NCBI GenBank assembly: GCA_911728435.2
Contig: OU452199.1
Span: forward strand, 44,595,004-44,659,003
Length of the DNA stretch: 64,000 nt
Source: Apoderus coryli
Lineage: Eukaryota; Arthropoda; Insecta; Coleoptera; Attelabidae
Direction of reading: 5' to 3'
Part shown: positions 44,766-55,195 of the stretch, one piece after another
How positions within the stretch are numbered: the stretch's first letter is position 1
Layout: every line of letters starts with the position of its first letter
Made by a program: the position numbers and the translations under genes
The notes under the pieces: generated by a model
Told to the model about the DNA's origin: nothing
The model's database searches: none
What the model saw: the letters and a program-made list of their open reading frames with translations, nothing else

Positions 44766-45470
44766 TGTGTTCGAGTCGTTTTTGAGTCTTTAGTAGGGGT
44801 CTTGAAGTCCTCAAATAATTCATGAAATAATATACTCTTATTCTAGCATTACCATCAACTAGTTCACCGTTTCAACATATCATATAAGTCGTGCCACCCG
44901 CCCTTTCGCAGTTCATATCTCGCCTTTTCAAGAGCGTATTAAATTTAATGATGCAGAATTGAGGGCATGCGGCATGAGGAGATACAACATCATATTACTA
45001 TTAGCACAAAACGAGAAAAAGAGATGCAAGCGTTATACACCGAGACGTGTTACACAATCTAGTGAATCTGCATGTAAAATTATTAGACTAGCCATTAAGA
45101 TAGAGTTGAAGACACTCATTTCTCCCTTTTACTCGTATCTCTCGTTTTACAACAGTTTTTCATTAAAATATGCTTTATTGTTGTTCGAGAGTTTCTCATA
45201 CCTCGGCAGCACGATGTCTTTGAAGTATTCTTGGAATCAAATAGCAGAACCGACGAACAAACATCAGCATTCTGGAGGAAGCTGAATCAGCTTCAGCTGA
45301 GGCACCAGCTGATGGCATTCGACTACATGTACGACTTCTTCTGCCTTCGTTGTCCATTAAGAGAGTTAAGTTAAGTAATGTATCAATACAATTTTAAATA
45401 GAATGTAGGTAATATAATAATTTTATTTACATATTATACTTAATACAATTTTATAAATATTTGAGCTTAA
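44766..45470. other. No gene recognised
   Basis: Non-coding. A 108-codon plus frame at 44959-45285 contains SFSYLGSTMS, which resembles a motif in LINE C-termini, but the surrounding residues do not support a call. Confidence 0.4.
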
Positions 45471-46061
45471 ACCTCATCAGATCTTGGAAGCAAGACTAAT
45501 TCGGAATTGGAGAATGGTGGCGGGCATGTCAGTCTTCTTGATCCAGATGATCCTATATTGGAAATGATGTGTTTGACAGGTGGAGTTGACTTAATTAAGG
45601 AAGCTAGACGAGCTGAGGATCGAATAAAAGACAAACTGGTAGCAGCTGCGCGAGAGAAGTTACAGGCGACAGTAGCCAGAGATAAAGAGTTAGAGCTTGA
45701 ACGTAAGCGGAGAGCTGCCGAATTTTTAAAACTTAAGTCTGTTACTGTTAGCGTTCCTGAAAGTACTGCTAAACCAAATACGCCACTTACACGAGGTCGG
45801 TCACCGGTTAGTCCGCGGTCGTATTGTAGCAGTAGACGTTCTGTGGAAATTATTGAAATTAAATCTCGTAGCAGATCTAGGGAGAGAAGCAGGAAGAATG
45901 ATTCTACTGAGGACAGAAATACGAAAAGTAGAAGCAGAACGCCTAGAGTGGAAGACAGTAGGGATCGGAAGAGTAAAAAGAAGAAATCACATAAAAGGAA
46001 ACGATCAAAAACAAGGCATTCGTCAAAGAGTCGAAAAAAATCAAAAGTCCGAGTCATATAG
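45471..46061 (+). CDS. RS-rich protein C-terminal exon or retrocopy (hypothetical)
   Basis: The frame opens after a TAA at 45468-45470 and runs to 46061 without a suitable ATG before residue 30. It reads DPDDPILEMMCLTGGVDLIK, a charged coiled-coil-like stretch (AAREKLQATVARDKELELER), then an Arg/Ser-rich tail with repeated RSRSRERSR and KKKKSHKRKRSK. RS-rich tails of this kind are typical of nuclear splicing-associated proteins, but I do not recognise the family. CATCAG at 45475-45480 could be a 3' splice site, making this a last exon. A one-base shift near 46040 would lead into a second frame ending SESYSSSDSV and a stop at 46078-46080, the natural-looking C-terminus. The called stop may therefore come from an indel. 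It is the only candidate host-derived gene here. Confidence 0.5.
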   Translation, partial: TSSDLGSKTNSELENGGGHVSLLDPDDPILEMMCLTGGVDLIKEARRAEDRIKDKLVAAAREKLQATVARDKELELERKRRAAEFLKLKSVTVSVPESTAKPNTPLTRGRSPVSPRSYCSSRRSVEIIEIKSRSRSRERSRKNDSTEDRNTKSRSRTPRVEDSRDRKSKKKKSHKRKRSKTRHSSKSRKKSKVRVI

Positions 46062-46081
46062 CTCAAGTGATTCTGTTTAAG

Positions 46082-46480
46082 TAATTTATCAATCAAATAC
46101 ACAACAATAACTTGCAAATCAGACCTCTGCCGATAAGCAGAATCCACAATCTTATTCTTATCTCAATTGATCTTTATATTTGGATCAACGCCGGACAGCA
46201 TAATTATTGTGTTTTGAGCATAAACAAAATTAGGTGAATCATTTGTAATGAAAAGAACTGGACCCAATATATTCAGTCGCCAACCGCACGCCGATGCTTC
46301 CCTGCGAATAGACCATCAAAACATTGAGAGAGAGGTACCCAGTTCAAATACCTTATATCAGTGACAAAGAGAATAAGTGCAGAATTGAAGCAACTCGTAA
46401 AACTTTTATTATTATTATTAGTCGTAAAACAGTAAACGGTAAAACCGATGAAACTGTTTCTCAGTTCCTAATTTGCGGTT
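46082..46480. other. No gene recognised
   Basis: Non-coding spacer between the RS-rich frame and a minus-strand LINE. A short (TTA)n run near 46408-46420 could be that LINE's simple-repeat tail. Confidence 0.4.
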
Positions 46481-46484
46481 TTTG

Positions 46485-47310
46485 AAATATTGATGTCATC
46501 CTCACTAATCTTCTATAGCGAGTAGTAGACCAACTGATCGCCATGGTCCTCCATGAAATTGTCCAGCCTGTTCTTAAAGCTGTCAACCGTTTGCGCCATT
46601 ATCACCTCTTCATGCATATACAACTCTGTTGTTATAAAATTCTTCCGAGGAAGTCTAGCACATCTCTCCTTGTCAAGTTTCTTACTATTGCCACGCAGAT
46701 TAGGATTTCAAGCAGGATGAAATACATCGAGATTCACCGAGTAGTAGCCACTAAGTATCTTGTATGTTTGAATTAGATCGCCTCGTTGTCGTCGATCATA
46801 AAGACATGTCAAATTTAAAAGCCTCAATCGCTCCTCATATGGTATGTGGCTAAGTGCATGAGGTAGCTTAGTGAATCTCCTCTGAACCCTTTCCAATGCC
46901 TCTATGTCCTTAATGAAGTAGGGGGGCCAAACGCTGTTGGCATATTCCAATAGTGGTCTGACATACGATTTATACAATTGCAATATTAGAGAGTTTGATC
47001 TCGATTTGGAAGCTCTCTGTATCAGATACCACAGTCTATTAGCTTTCTTCACTGTGGCGGAAATATGGGCCTCCCACTTCAAATCCGCTGTTACTATGGC
47101 ACCAAGATCCTTCTGCTGATTTACAGATTTAACGGCATTTCCATTGATGAAATATGGAGTCCTGGGATTATTAGCTCCGATGTGTAGTACCTGACACTTC
47201 TCCAAATTCAAGTTCACCAACCAAACTGCCGACCAGGACACTACCCCATCAATGTCGGTCTGGAATTCATTATCGTCTCGCAGTGGGTTACAAAACAATT
47301 TGATGACACC
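46485..47310 (-). pseudogene. CR1-like LINE C-terminal part with 5' inversion
   Basis: The minus frame runs from KLFCNPLRDDNEFQTDIDG, just after the YADD box, through WLVNLNLEKCQVLHIG, KDLGAIVTADLKWEAHI, LLEYANSVWPPY and RVQRRFTKLP to a TGA at 46708-46710. The same frame then continues as NPNLRGNSKKLDKERCARLP and VDSFKNRLDNFMEDHG to about 46512. One premature stop and a small deletion before EEVIMAQTVDS are the only breaks. At the 5' end the element folds back on itself (see 47266-47346). The RT palm is absent. Confidence 0.88.
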
Positions 47311-47346
47311 AAATTGTTTTGTAACCCACTGCGAGACGATAATGAA
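47266..47346. repeat. Perfect 36-bp inverted repeat at a LINE 5' inversion
   Basis: The arms at 47266-47301 and 47311-47346 are exact complements with a 9-bp spacer (GATGACACC). The right arm plus spacer reads on the plus strand as DDTKLFCNPLRDDNE, the LINE's own RT sequence in the opposite direction and including the two Asp codons of its catalytic box. The left arm is the start of the minus-strand LINE copy. This is a LINE 5' inversion with a duplicated junction, not an independent element. Confidence 0.93.
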
Positions 47347-47399
47347 CTTTTCTGCGAATAAAATCATTTTTCTCTAACGACAACTTAAATCTAAAATTA

Positions 47400-47790
47400 C
47401 GTTAAAGAATGATCAAATGTTATATTTGGTCCGTGCCGTTGTATGGAGCTGAGGCCTGGACTTTGAAGGCCGTCTAGATGCATTTGAGATGTGGTTGAAC
47501 AAAAAAATGCTCCTAATACCATCGACAGCTATGCAGATCCACGAAGCAGTGTTAAATAGAGCAAATTCCATTCGTGAATTATTTAACACTTAAAAGGAAG
47601 GGTAAAATCAAAGGCAGACGAGGAATTGGAAGGAAGCAGATGTCATGTCTCAAGAAAATTCGCGATTGTAGTGGAATCCAAAGTGCCGAGCAACTATTCA
47701 GATTAGCAGAAAACCGTGAACCATTCGCCAAAGTAATTGCCAAGGCCAACGAAGAAGGACCTAATATTAAGCCTTGAAGAACGACAGAGG
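47400..47790 (+). pseudogene. LINE C-terminal fragment (epsilon-like family)
   Basis: Broken pieces, in changing frames, read YGAEAWTLK, LDAFEMWLNKKMLLIP and then, in an open frame from 47574, KGKIKGRRGIGRKQMSCLKK and AEQLFRLAENREPFAKVIAK. The G-K-I-x-G-x-R-G-I-G-R motif matches the C-terminal domain of LINE epsilon at 25.2 kb (GRIEGKKGIGRQRKSW). The RT palm is absent. A deletion joins the FEMW region to the C-terminal domain. Confidence 0.8.
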
Positions 47791-48000
47791 ATATGACCCT
47801 CACCTCAGAGAAGCACCTCAAACATCTATCAGTGTGCGTGCAAAATATTAACTTTGTACGGGTGGAATTTAAGGAATTCTTTGAAATCTCGTACGGCTTA
47901 TGCAGGCACCAACTTCCATTGTTTTATTTTACACAATTTAATTTGGGGAGTTACTTTATTTGCCCCGATCCTGTTTAGCTTCATTCATCTCGGTCCGAAA

Positions 48001-48310
48001 ATGGAATTAAATCGTGAACATTTTCATGCGATTATTTTTTACAACTTTTGACGTGGATTAACTCAGGAACAGTGCATGAACGAACTTAATTCAATTTTTG
48101 GCGATGAAGCTCCATCAAGGACCAGTGTTTATCGATGGTATGGTGAATTCAATCGTGGTCGTAGTTCACTCCAAGACGAATTTCGTGAAGGTCGTCCAAA
48201 ATCAGTTCTTGTTCCGAAAAACATTGATGCTATGCGCAAACTGATGTTGGAAGATCGTCGTGTGACCTATCAAGAGATTGAGACAACCTTAAGCATTAGT
48301 GTGACTCTAA
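48001..48310 (+). pseudogene. Mariner transposase N-terminal fragment
   Basis: The ATG at 48001 begins MELNREHFHAIIFYNF, followed by TGA in place of the usual Arg codon (CGA to TGA). The frame then continues GLTQEQCMNELNSIFGDEAP, YRWYGEFNRGRSSLQDE, and VTYQEIETTLSIS. This is the paired helix-turn-helix DNA-binding domain of mariner, about 100 residues. It ends near 48300 where an unrelated LINE begins. No catalytic domain or terminal repeat was found. Confidence 0.92.
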
Positions 48311-48990
48311 CCTGTTGTGCTTGAACACTGTCTCGATGCCATAAGACTTTGGTGTGCTGCGAACCGTTTGTATTTGAACCCCGACAAATGTAAGGTAGTT
48401 ACATATACGCGGAAGAAAAAGCCTCTGCATTATGATTATTGTATTGATGACATATCGGTTACACGTTATGATTCTACGAATGACTTAGGAGTATTGTTTG
48501 ATTCTAAATTTTCTTTTAATGACCATATTCGTTCAAATGTAAGCGATGCTCTAAGAATCTATGGCTTTGTTGTTAGATGCTCCAAACCCTTTGCTGACTT
48601 GAATATTTTGATGATTTTATACTATGCCTATGTTCGCTCGAAATTGGAATATTGTTCAGTTGTATGGTGTCCCTACTATATATCTTATAAATTACTTATT
48701 GAGAGAGTCCAACGAACTTATCCTGACCAAGGTGTAAATTATTCGTTGTTGACCACTCGTTTTAACGTTTCCAGTTTACTTAAGAAAACTGTGATACTTT
48801 TTTATGTGAAGCATTTCGTTGAAGCTATGACCCTGTCAGTTTTGTAAGTTTTCGTTTTATTATTTTAAACGTCCGTTGTAACCTTCAATCATTCTATCCA
48901 GATACTCTCCAGGCACTTATTGAAAAACTAATTACACCTTTTTCTTATTAAACTTGTCTTCTATAGTTTGTTGTTATAAAATTCTTATCT
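48311..48990 (+). pseudogene. Jockey-like LINE C-terminal fragment
   Basis: An open frame to 48847 reads LDAIRLWCAANRLYLNPDKC, YDSTNDLGVLFDSKFSFNDH, ILYYAYVRSKLEYCSVVWCP and LLIERVQRTYPDQGVNYSLL. An internal deletion appears between RVQR and TYPDQG, where relatives carry a KFLKYL-type segment. It is truncated 5' just after the RT catalytic box. The domain composition resembles the LINE at 55.2-56.6 kb. Confidence 0.85.
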
Positions 48991-49570
48991 CTTTTCTTCT
49001 ACGGTACCTTTAATTCCATAATATTATATTGACTAAATAGAAAAGAAAAAAGTCTGAAAAGCAATGCGGCTGGATCGGAGATATGAAACTACGACGAAAT
49101 CCTTTATATATCTAATACATAGAGTCAACAAAAAGAAGATGAGTGGGACAGATAGAGCTATTGAAAAGGTATGTTGGCAATAAAATAATATTAGATAGAA
49201 AATATCTGCGGCGTGTCGTCGGAAAACACATCGCGTTTCCGACGCTGCTTTTGAATTGGTCCAGACGCCTCGAATGAGGAAAGATGATGATGTGACGTCA
49301 ACTACTACTGATATCAGGTATGCCGACGGGATATTAGTTTGTTGACCTTTGGCTAAACGAAATTTCATTAATAGTCGACAGAACTAAGGTTTATTGGTTT
49401 CAATTCATCAATTAGAAGCTGGTATATTCGAAAGTTTTGAGTTAAACTCTACCATTAAGCAAATCGATGTTTTGTAGTATTTATATAGACGTTTAATAAA
49501 ATAAAAGGATGTTAAGTTATTCTTCCACGACCTATTAAGTCTTACCAATTCAAGTCTTATAAAACATAAT
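48991..49570. other. No gene recognised
   Basis: AT-rich. A 111-codon minus frame at 49033-49368 has hydrophobic stretches but no identifiable domain. Confidence 0.4.
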
Positions 49571-49574
49571 TAAT

Positions 49575-50372
49575 GATTATTACTACATTTATTTATTTAT
49601 TGTCATTACATGTCATTACCAAAAAAAGTTTACACAAGTCATATTAAATACTAAAATATTACATAACACAACATACAAACATAGAAATGTATATAACTTA
49701 ATCAAAACAGTGCTGAGGAATTCATCAATGGAGTAAAAAGCCTGGTCAATTAAGTAGTTTTTTAATCTATTTTTGAACATTGCAAGGCTCAGTGTTTTCA
49801 AACTATCTGGCAAATGATTATAGCATGTGGGATCATAATAATTCACAGAATTTCTGCTTCTACACAACCTCATATATTCAGGAAGAATGTCATTTTTGTT
49901 TCTGGTATTGTGGTTGTGAACTTCATCATGCCTTATGTACAGATTGTAATTATTTTTCACATACATAATTGAATTGTAAATATAGAGACACGGGAGTGTA
50001 ATTATTTTACATTCTTTAAATTTAGGTCTGACATCCTCTCTAAACTTTAAATCTGTCATTATTCGAACCACTCGTCTTTGGATTGCGAATACCCGACTAG
50101 CATGACAAGAGTGTCCCCAAATTGACAAAGCATATAAAGCCACACTGTGAAAAAGGCCATAATATGCTGATTTCAAAACATTAAAAGAGACTTCACCCTT
50201 CAAGCTTCGCAACATGAAAACAACCTTAGACAACTTGGCAATGGTAACCTCGACATGACCCGCTCAGGTTAGCTTTTGGTCCAAAGTGGCACCCAAAAAC
50301 TTTACCAGACCATCAGAAACAGCAACATCCGGCTCACGTGATGTAAATATTTAGTAGCTAGTAGCATTCATA
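49575..50372 (-). pseudogene. LINE beta copy 2: RT thumb and C-terminal part
   Basis: The minus strand matches copy 1 at 2.3-3.3 kb almost residue for residue (SKVVFMLRSLKGEVSFNVLK, FKECKIITLPCLYIYNSIMY). It keeps the about 80 C-terminal residues that copy 1 lacks (PEYMRLCRSRNSVNYYDPTC through SIDEFLSTV). Upstream of 50233 the homology continues (DVAVSDGLVKFLGATLDQKL) but a TGA replaces the Trp of LTWAGH. A small deletion shortens the KTATKI region near 50350. The tail AATAAATAAATAAATG lies at 49575-49595. It is 5'-truncated downstream of the RT palm. Confidence 0.9.
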
Positions 50373-50925
50373 GGATGAGTAGAGATGCAACTATTTATTA
50401 TCACCATGCATTATATATTTTATCAATTTATTCGATTCGACAATTATTACAGTCGAATATTACATTTATTATTACCCTTGTCTAAGAAATCTACAGTGAT
50501 CTTGTACGCTACTGTGTTCCATAACTCAATTTAGGGAATTTTCTCTACATGTATGTGTCATAAAAATTATTTCTCATTGAAATTCAGTACATCGAACTCC
50601 ATCTATATGATCCTGGTCTAAATCCAGACTTTCCCGTCTGGTCGTGTTTAATACCACATTATAAATATATATGAGAGAGACACATATACCTATAGACTGT
50701 GAGCGAGAGAAATAGTAGTTAAAGTAGGATTGCCAGGCATTATTTACTTTTAAGAAATTTTGCTGTAGTTGTAGAGGGCCACAATTTATATATTTTTTAT
50801 TTTATTAACCGCATCAACCATTTTGGTTATTAGCGGCATTTCTATATACATTAAGGATTTCTATGACAATATTATTCAATTTACATAACATATAGGAACA
50901 TTACAATGAAATTGACAGATGTATG
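50373..50925. other. No gene recognised
   Basis: AT-rich spacer with no coding motif. Confidence 0.4.
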
Positions 50926-50929
50926 ATCT

Positions 50930-51715
50930 ACTTAAATTTTCTTAATCAGGTCGGTTTCTGTAAGGAACTTAATTAATTTATGTATAGTTTTAGGTTCATC
51001 ATTAAGTGTGTTTTCTAACTCTAAAGGTATATCGTATTTTATACGCAAATCAGAAAACTGTGGACATTCCACTAGGAAATGCTTTACGGACATACCGATA
51101 TTGCATGTATTGCACGTAGGTTGTGGAGATTTGTTTAGGAGTTTCTTTAAGCATGACTTTTTTGCTGATGCGTAGACCATACAAACATAGTCCATTTTCG
51201 ATCTGATAAGACTTTGGTAGATTCTCAATAGTGATATGCGATCAGCTCCCCATTGCTTGTCACTTAGGGATTTTATTAAGTTGATCGCTGACTGACATGA
51301 TTTAATCAGTTCAGTTTAAATTTTGGTCGAATATCATACCCAGAAACCTTGTTGTGGTTACATATTTTACCCTTTCTTCTTGAAAAATTAAACTTGGGTA
51401 GGTACGGCAATGTTTTTTTTTGTAAATAAAATACATTTTGTTTTTTCCGGTGAAAAACGAAAGCCTGTTAGTCGTGACCATTCCTCTATTTTTCCGAGAA
51501 CTCTCTGAAGTTTTTCTTGAATTGAAGTTAATTTTTTTCCGCTCATGTAAACAACCAAGTCATCTGCATATAGTCTACATTTTCCAGGGCTATCACAAGT
51601 CTCTACTAGATTGTTTATTGCTATTAAAAACAGCGTTGTGCTTAAAACAGATCCTTGTGGAGTTCCGAATTCATATTTTGAACCTAATAATTGAAACACA
51701 GTAAAAGGGGAAGCA
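50930..51715 (-). pseudogene. I/LOA-like LINE with large internal deletion
   Basis: The minus strand carries the RT palm YEFGTPQGSVLSTTLFLIAI, the intact catalytic box CRLYADDLVVYM, and EEWSRLTGFRFSPEKTKCIL to 51388. Then come IRSKMDYVCMVYASAKKSCL and, after an evident deletion, the C-terminal CNTCNIGMSVKHFLVECPQF. A Cys/His knuckle with 'VKHFL-EC' is typical of the ends of I/Loner-type LINEs. The region that normally separates these parts, including any RNase H, is missing. Frame changes lie between 51230 and 51390. Confidence 0.82.
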
Positions 51716-52565
51716 GATAAATCTCAATTAAAGAAGCATTTTGTCTTTTTGAGCTTGGATATATATTACGTTCAAAAAGAGAACATTAATAAGATGTTGG
51801 AAGGTAAGAATATTTTTTACACCTATTTAAATTTATTGTGTCTAGTATTATATGTGTATTTTAAGAATTTTATTTATATTTAAATAATATTATTTATACT
51901 TGCGAACCCAAAAACCCCAAGAATGATATCCAAAAAATTATAAATATATGGTTGAAGAAAATTAAGGGGAAAAAAAATCTTTAAAAGTTCATCAAACAAA
52001 AGCTCCTGATTAGGAAATACGTCAAAGTATTATTTTCCATGGCACATTAGCTGTTAAATTAAATACTTGTCGGACATCTTTGTTGAAATAAAGAAAACAA
52101 ATAATTTTGCAGATTGAGCGAGGATTTTCCAGATTTCTGAAGTGATTTCGAAAGAAGTAGTGATTTACAATGGAATTTCAGCATTTCTGGTCATATGGCT
52201 TCTGTACATTTAGAGAAGCGTACAACGGTTAATTCTGATTGTAACTCATCAATTTCTTTGCCGGAAATCTTTGGTGTAATTTGGAAAACAAATAATCGTC
52301 GTCGGATATTTTTTCATCGAACAATGGACTATTTTTGAACGCTTCATTTTCTGTTCTCCCTTAAAATCAAAGCTAAATTGCGTGGACGGTAGAAAAATCA
52401 TTGAAATGCCATGTTTTGAAGGTCTCTGAACCAAATTCGCATGCACATTTTGTGTCCCAAGGGCTTTAGTGCAGGCAGCAGTATATTGTTGAGACCATAA
52501 TATTTTTACGTATGTTCATGGATCTTTGCAGTGCCCAGAGATATCTTTCTTCTACCCACGCTTCT
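51716..52565. other. No gene recognised
   Basis: AT-rich. A minus frame at 52249-52446 (65 codons, basic) could not be identified. Confidence 0.4.
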
Positions 52566-53985
52566 TGTACCTTAGATCCGTCCCTGCATTATCAATTGAA
52601 GTAAGGCATATCTTGGTCCACGAGCCACATGGCCCAGATACTGAAGTTTTCTGCTTTTAATTGTTATTAATAACTCTCTTTCTATGTTTAGTCGTTCAAG
52701 TATTTCTAAGTTAGATATCCGATCGACCCATGACACCTTCAGTACTCTTCTGTACACCCACATTTCAAAAGCTTCTAGTCTTTTGGTTATTTCTGTGTTC
52801 AAAGTCCATGCCTTGACGCCGTAAAGCAGAGTAGCAAAAACATAACATCTAACTAGTCTCAGTCTCAGCTTTAGGCTTAGACCTCTATTGCACAAAACTC
52901 TTTTCATGCTATTGAAATTGGATCTTGCTTTTTCTATGCGTGCTTTTATTTCTTTCGTGTAGTCGTTATTACAAGTAACTGTTGTTCCAAGATAAGTGTA
53001 CTTCTCTACCTGTTCGATAGGTTCACCTTTGACGATTATCTGTTCGTTGTTAGTCTGGGCCTTCTTTGTTATTTTCATGAACTTTGTTTTGTTTACGTTG
53101 AGTGTAAGGCCGTATTCTTCGCTATATCGAACAAGTTTGTCCATGATTCTTTGTAGCTCTTCCAGGTTTTCCGTTAAAATTACGGTATCATCAGCTTATC
53201 TTTGAACACCTATAGGCACTCCATTACTTTTATTCCTGCACTGTCATTTTCCATTGCCCTTTTTAGAATCTCTTCAGAGTATGCATTAAACAAAATAGGT
53301 GACAGAACACAACCTTGACGTACACCTCTCTTTATTGAGATGGTGCAAGAATTTTGTTGATCTACTTTGACGGTGGCATTTTGGTTGTAATAGAGATTTG
53401 AGATGATTTGTAGGTCTTGGTGGTCTAGGTTTTTACATTGTAATATTTCCATCAACTGGTCGTGGCGGACCCTGTCAAACGCCTTATTATAGTCGATGAA
53501 GCAGGCATATACGTCCTGATTAACATCTAGGCATCGCTGCATTATTACGTTGAATGCGAATAGTGCTTCTCTTGTACCTAATCCTTTGCGAAAGCCAAAC
53601 TGACTGTCACTTATATCCAGATCGAGTTTCTGGTGGATGCGGTTGAGTATAATTTTTAACAGTAGTTTCAAAGTGTGGGACATAAGGCTTATGGTACGGT
53701 GGTCACTGCACTCTTTTGCACCCTATTTTTTCGGTAAACATATGAAAACTGATGAGAGCCATTCCTTTGGTAGTTTTCCAGACCCATAGACGCTGTTCAA
53801 GAGTCTCACCACGACATCCAAATCTTGCTCACTTATGATCTTAAGAATGTCGATAGGAATTCCGTCGGGGCCAGGAGATTTACCGTTGCTCATGTTGTTT
53901 AGTGTGTGGGTGACTTCGTCTTTCGTGATTTCGGATGTGATATTTCTCACATCGTCGAAAAGGTCTTTTATATATTCCTGTTAGT
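52566..53985 (-). pseudogene. LINE RT related to epsilon, with two in-frame stops
   Basis: Minus-strand order is as follows. EYIKDLFDDVRNITSE and MSNGKSPGPDGIPIDILK run to LPKK, then TAG at 53723-53725. The same frame resumes GAKECSDHRTISLMSHTLKL, motif A CFIDYNKAFDRV, KRGVRQGCVLSPILFNAYSE. Near 53200 a frame change leads to R-stop-ADDTVI, where the Tyr of the YADD box has become a TAA. The thumb and C-terminal part follow (YGLTLNVNKTKFMKIT, EKYTYLGTTVT, LEAFEMWVYRRVLKVSW, LQYLGHVA), ending near GRI and GRRKIS. The family is the same as LINE epsilon by motif content, but a different subfamily. Confidence 0.88.
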
Positions 53986-55195
53986 GATTAGTGGACCTTT
54001 ATAAACGTAAATAGTGCCACTATTTTTATAAATGCTATTGAAAATTTTACTTTAATATTTCCTCATGGCAATCCTATGCCTTATCCTAATTCTGATAATA
54101 GTATTTAATAGTTAGGGCGACCCCTGTGTTGCCTTGCTCTGCACACATAATAATATCGCTCTCGCATACTAGCTTAATGAATTCGCATGTAGACTGATCT
54201 CGGTCTAAATTTAGTTCAATAGAATAATAAAACCAACCCCACTTTTGTGAATAAAAAAAAGAGAAAAGAAAAACGGAAAATAATACTCATCACACGCATA
54301 TTTTTAAACGCAGTTGAAGTCGTGGCTCTCAGTTTAGTTTTCAAAGGCGTTTCGGGGTTTGAAATAATTTTTAAACTGTGTGACTTTCCTTTTATGTGAA
54401 ATATCAATCAATTCATCGTAAACCAATACAAGAATCTCCTTACATCACATGAAGTGATGTTTAAATTTAAAGTTAATTTAAGGAAATATTTGGACGAATG
54501 CTTAAAATAAGTGTTAAAGGATTTTTATAACGTGAGGATGGAAAATATGTGTAAGACAGCAACAAGTATATCACCATGTTTCAGGTTAGTTAGTAGTAGA
54601 CAAATTTGTTCATTAGATTCGTTGAAACTAGTACGTTAGGTAAGGTTTTAATGCACAAAGTGATTGTCTCTTCAGAACGTCCGAATCTGCTTTGAACCAA
54701 CAATTCCTAGGTGTTATTGTTTGATAACAACCTCTATTTCTGAATGGAATGAGAAGATGAACATTTTGAACAATTATTAAACTAAAAAGTTGACCAATTT
54801 TAAGAAAAAGCAAAAGGTTGAGAACTAAAATACCTTTAAACTAAGCTATCACTCGAGCTATCTTCCCTATTAAAATTCTGGGAGTAACACTCACCCCTCG
54901 CAGTGGGTACGTATTACAAGCATTCCAATTTTGCCAAAAAAATGCTCATCTCGCTAACAAAATAGAGTTGTTGAAGAAGTTTTCCGAAAACATACATTAT
55001 AAACTCGAGAGAGGTCTGTGTTTCGTTTTTATTTGGCCATCCTGTATATAGCGACCTCTCTATATATTTAAAAATAAATTTAATATTTACAATGTCTGGC
55101 AACTGGAATGGCACATAAACAAAATTGTATCACACATCTGGTATATATTGTATTTAAACATCTCCATTAAATGGGATGTACACAGTGTCGCAAAT
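53986..55195. other. No gene recognised, about 1.2 kb
   Basis: AT-rich. A CATCCTGTA motif ends near 55046. No coding domain was seen. Confidence 0.4.

Noticed and set aside
45180..45285. SFSYLGSTMS as a LINE C-terminal fragment
   Set aside because: Only about ten residues match; the flanking residues do not.
45467..46147. 226-codon minus-strand frame opposite the RS-rich frame
   Set aside because: It is the antisense of Arg/Ser codons giving Leu/Ser/Phe runs. The plus strand has the recognisable RS composition.
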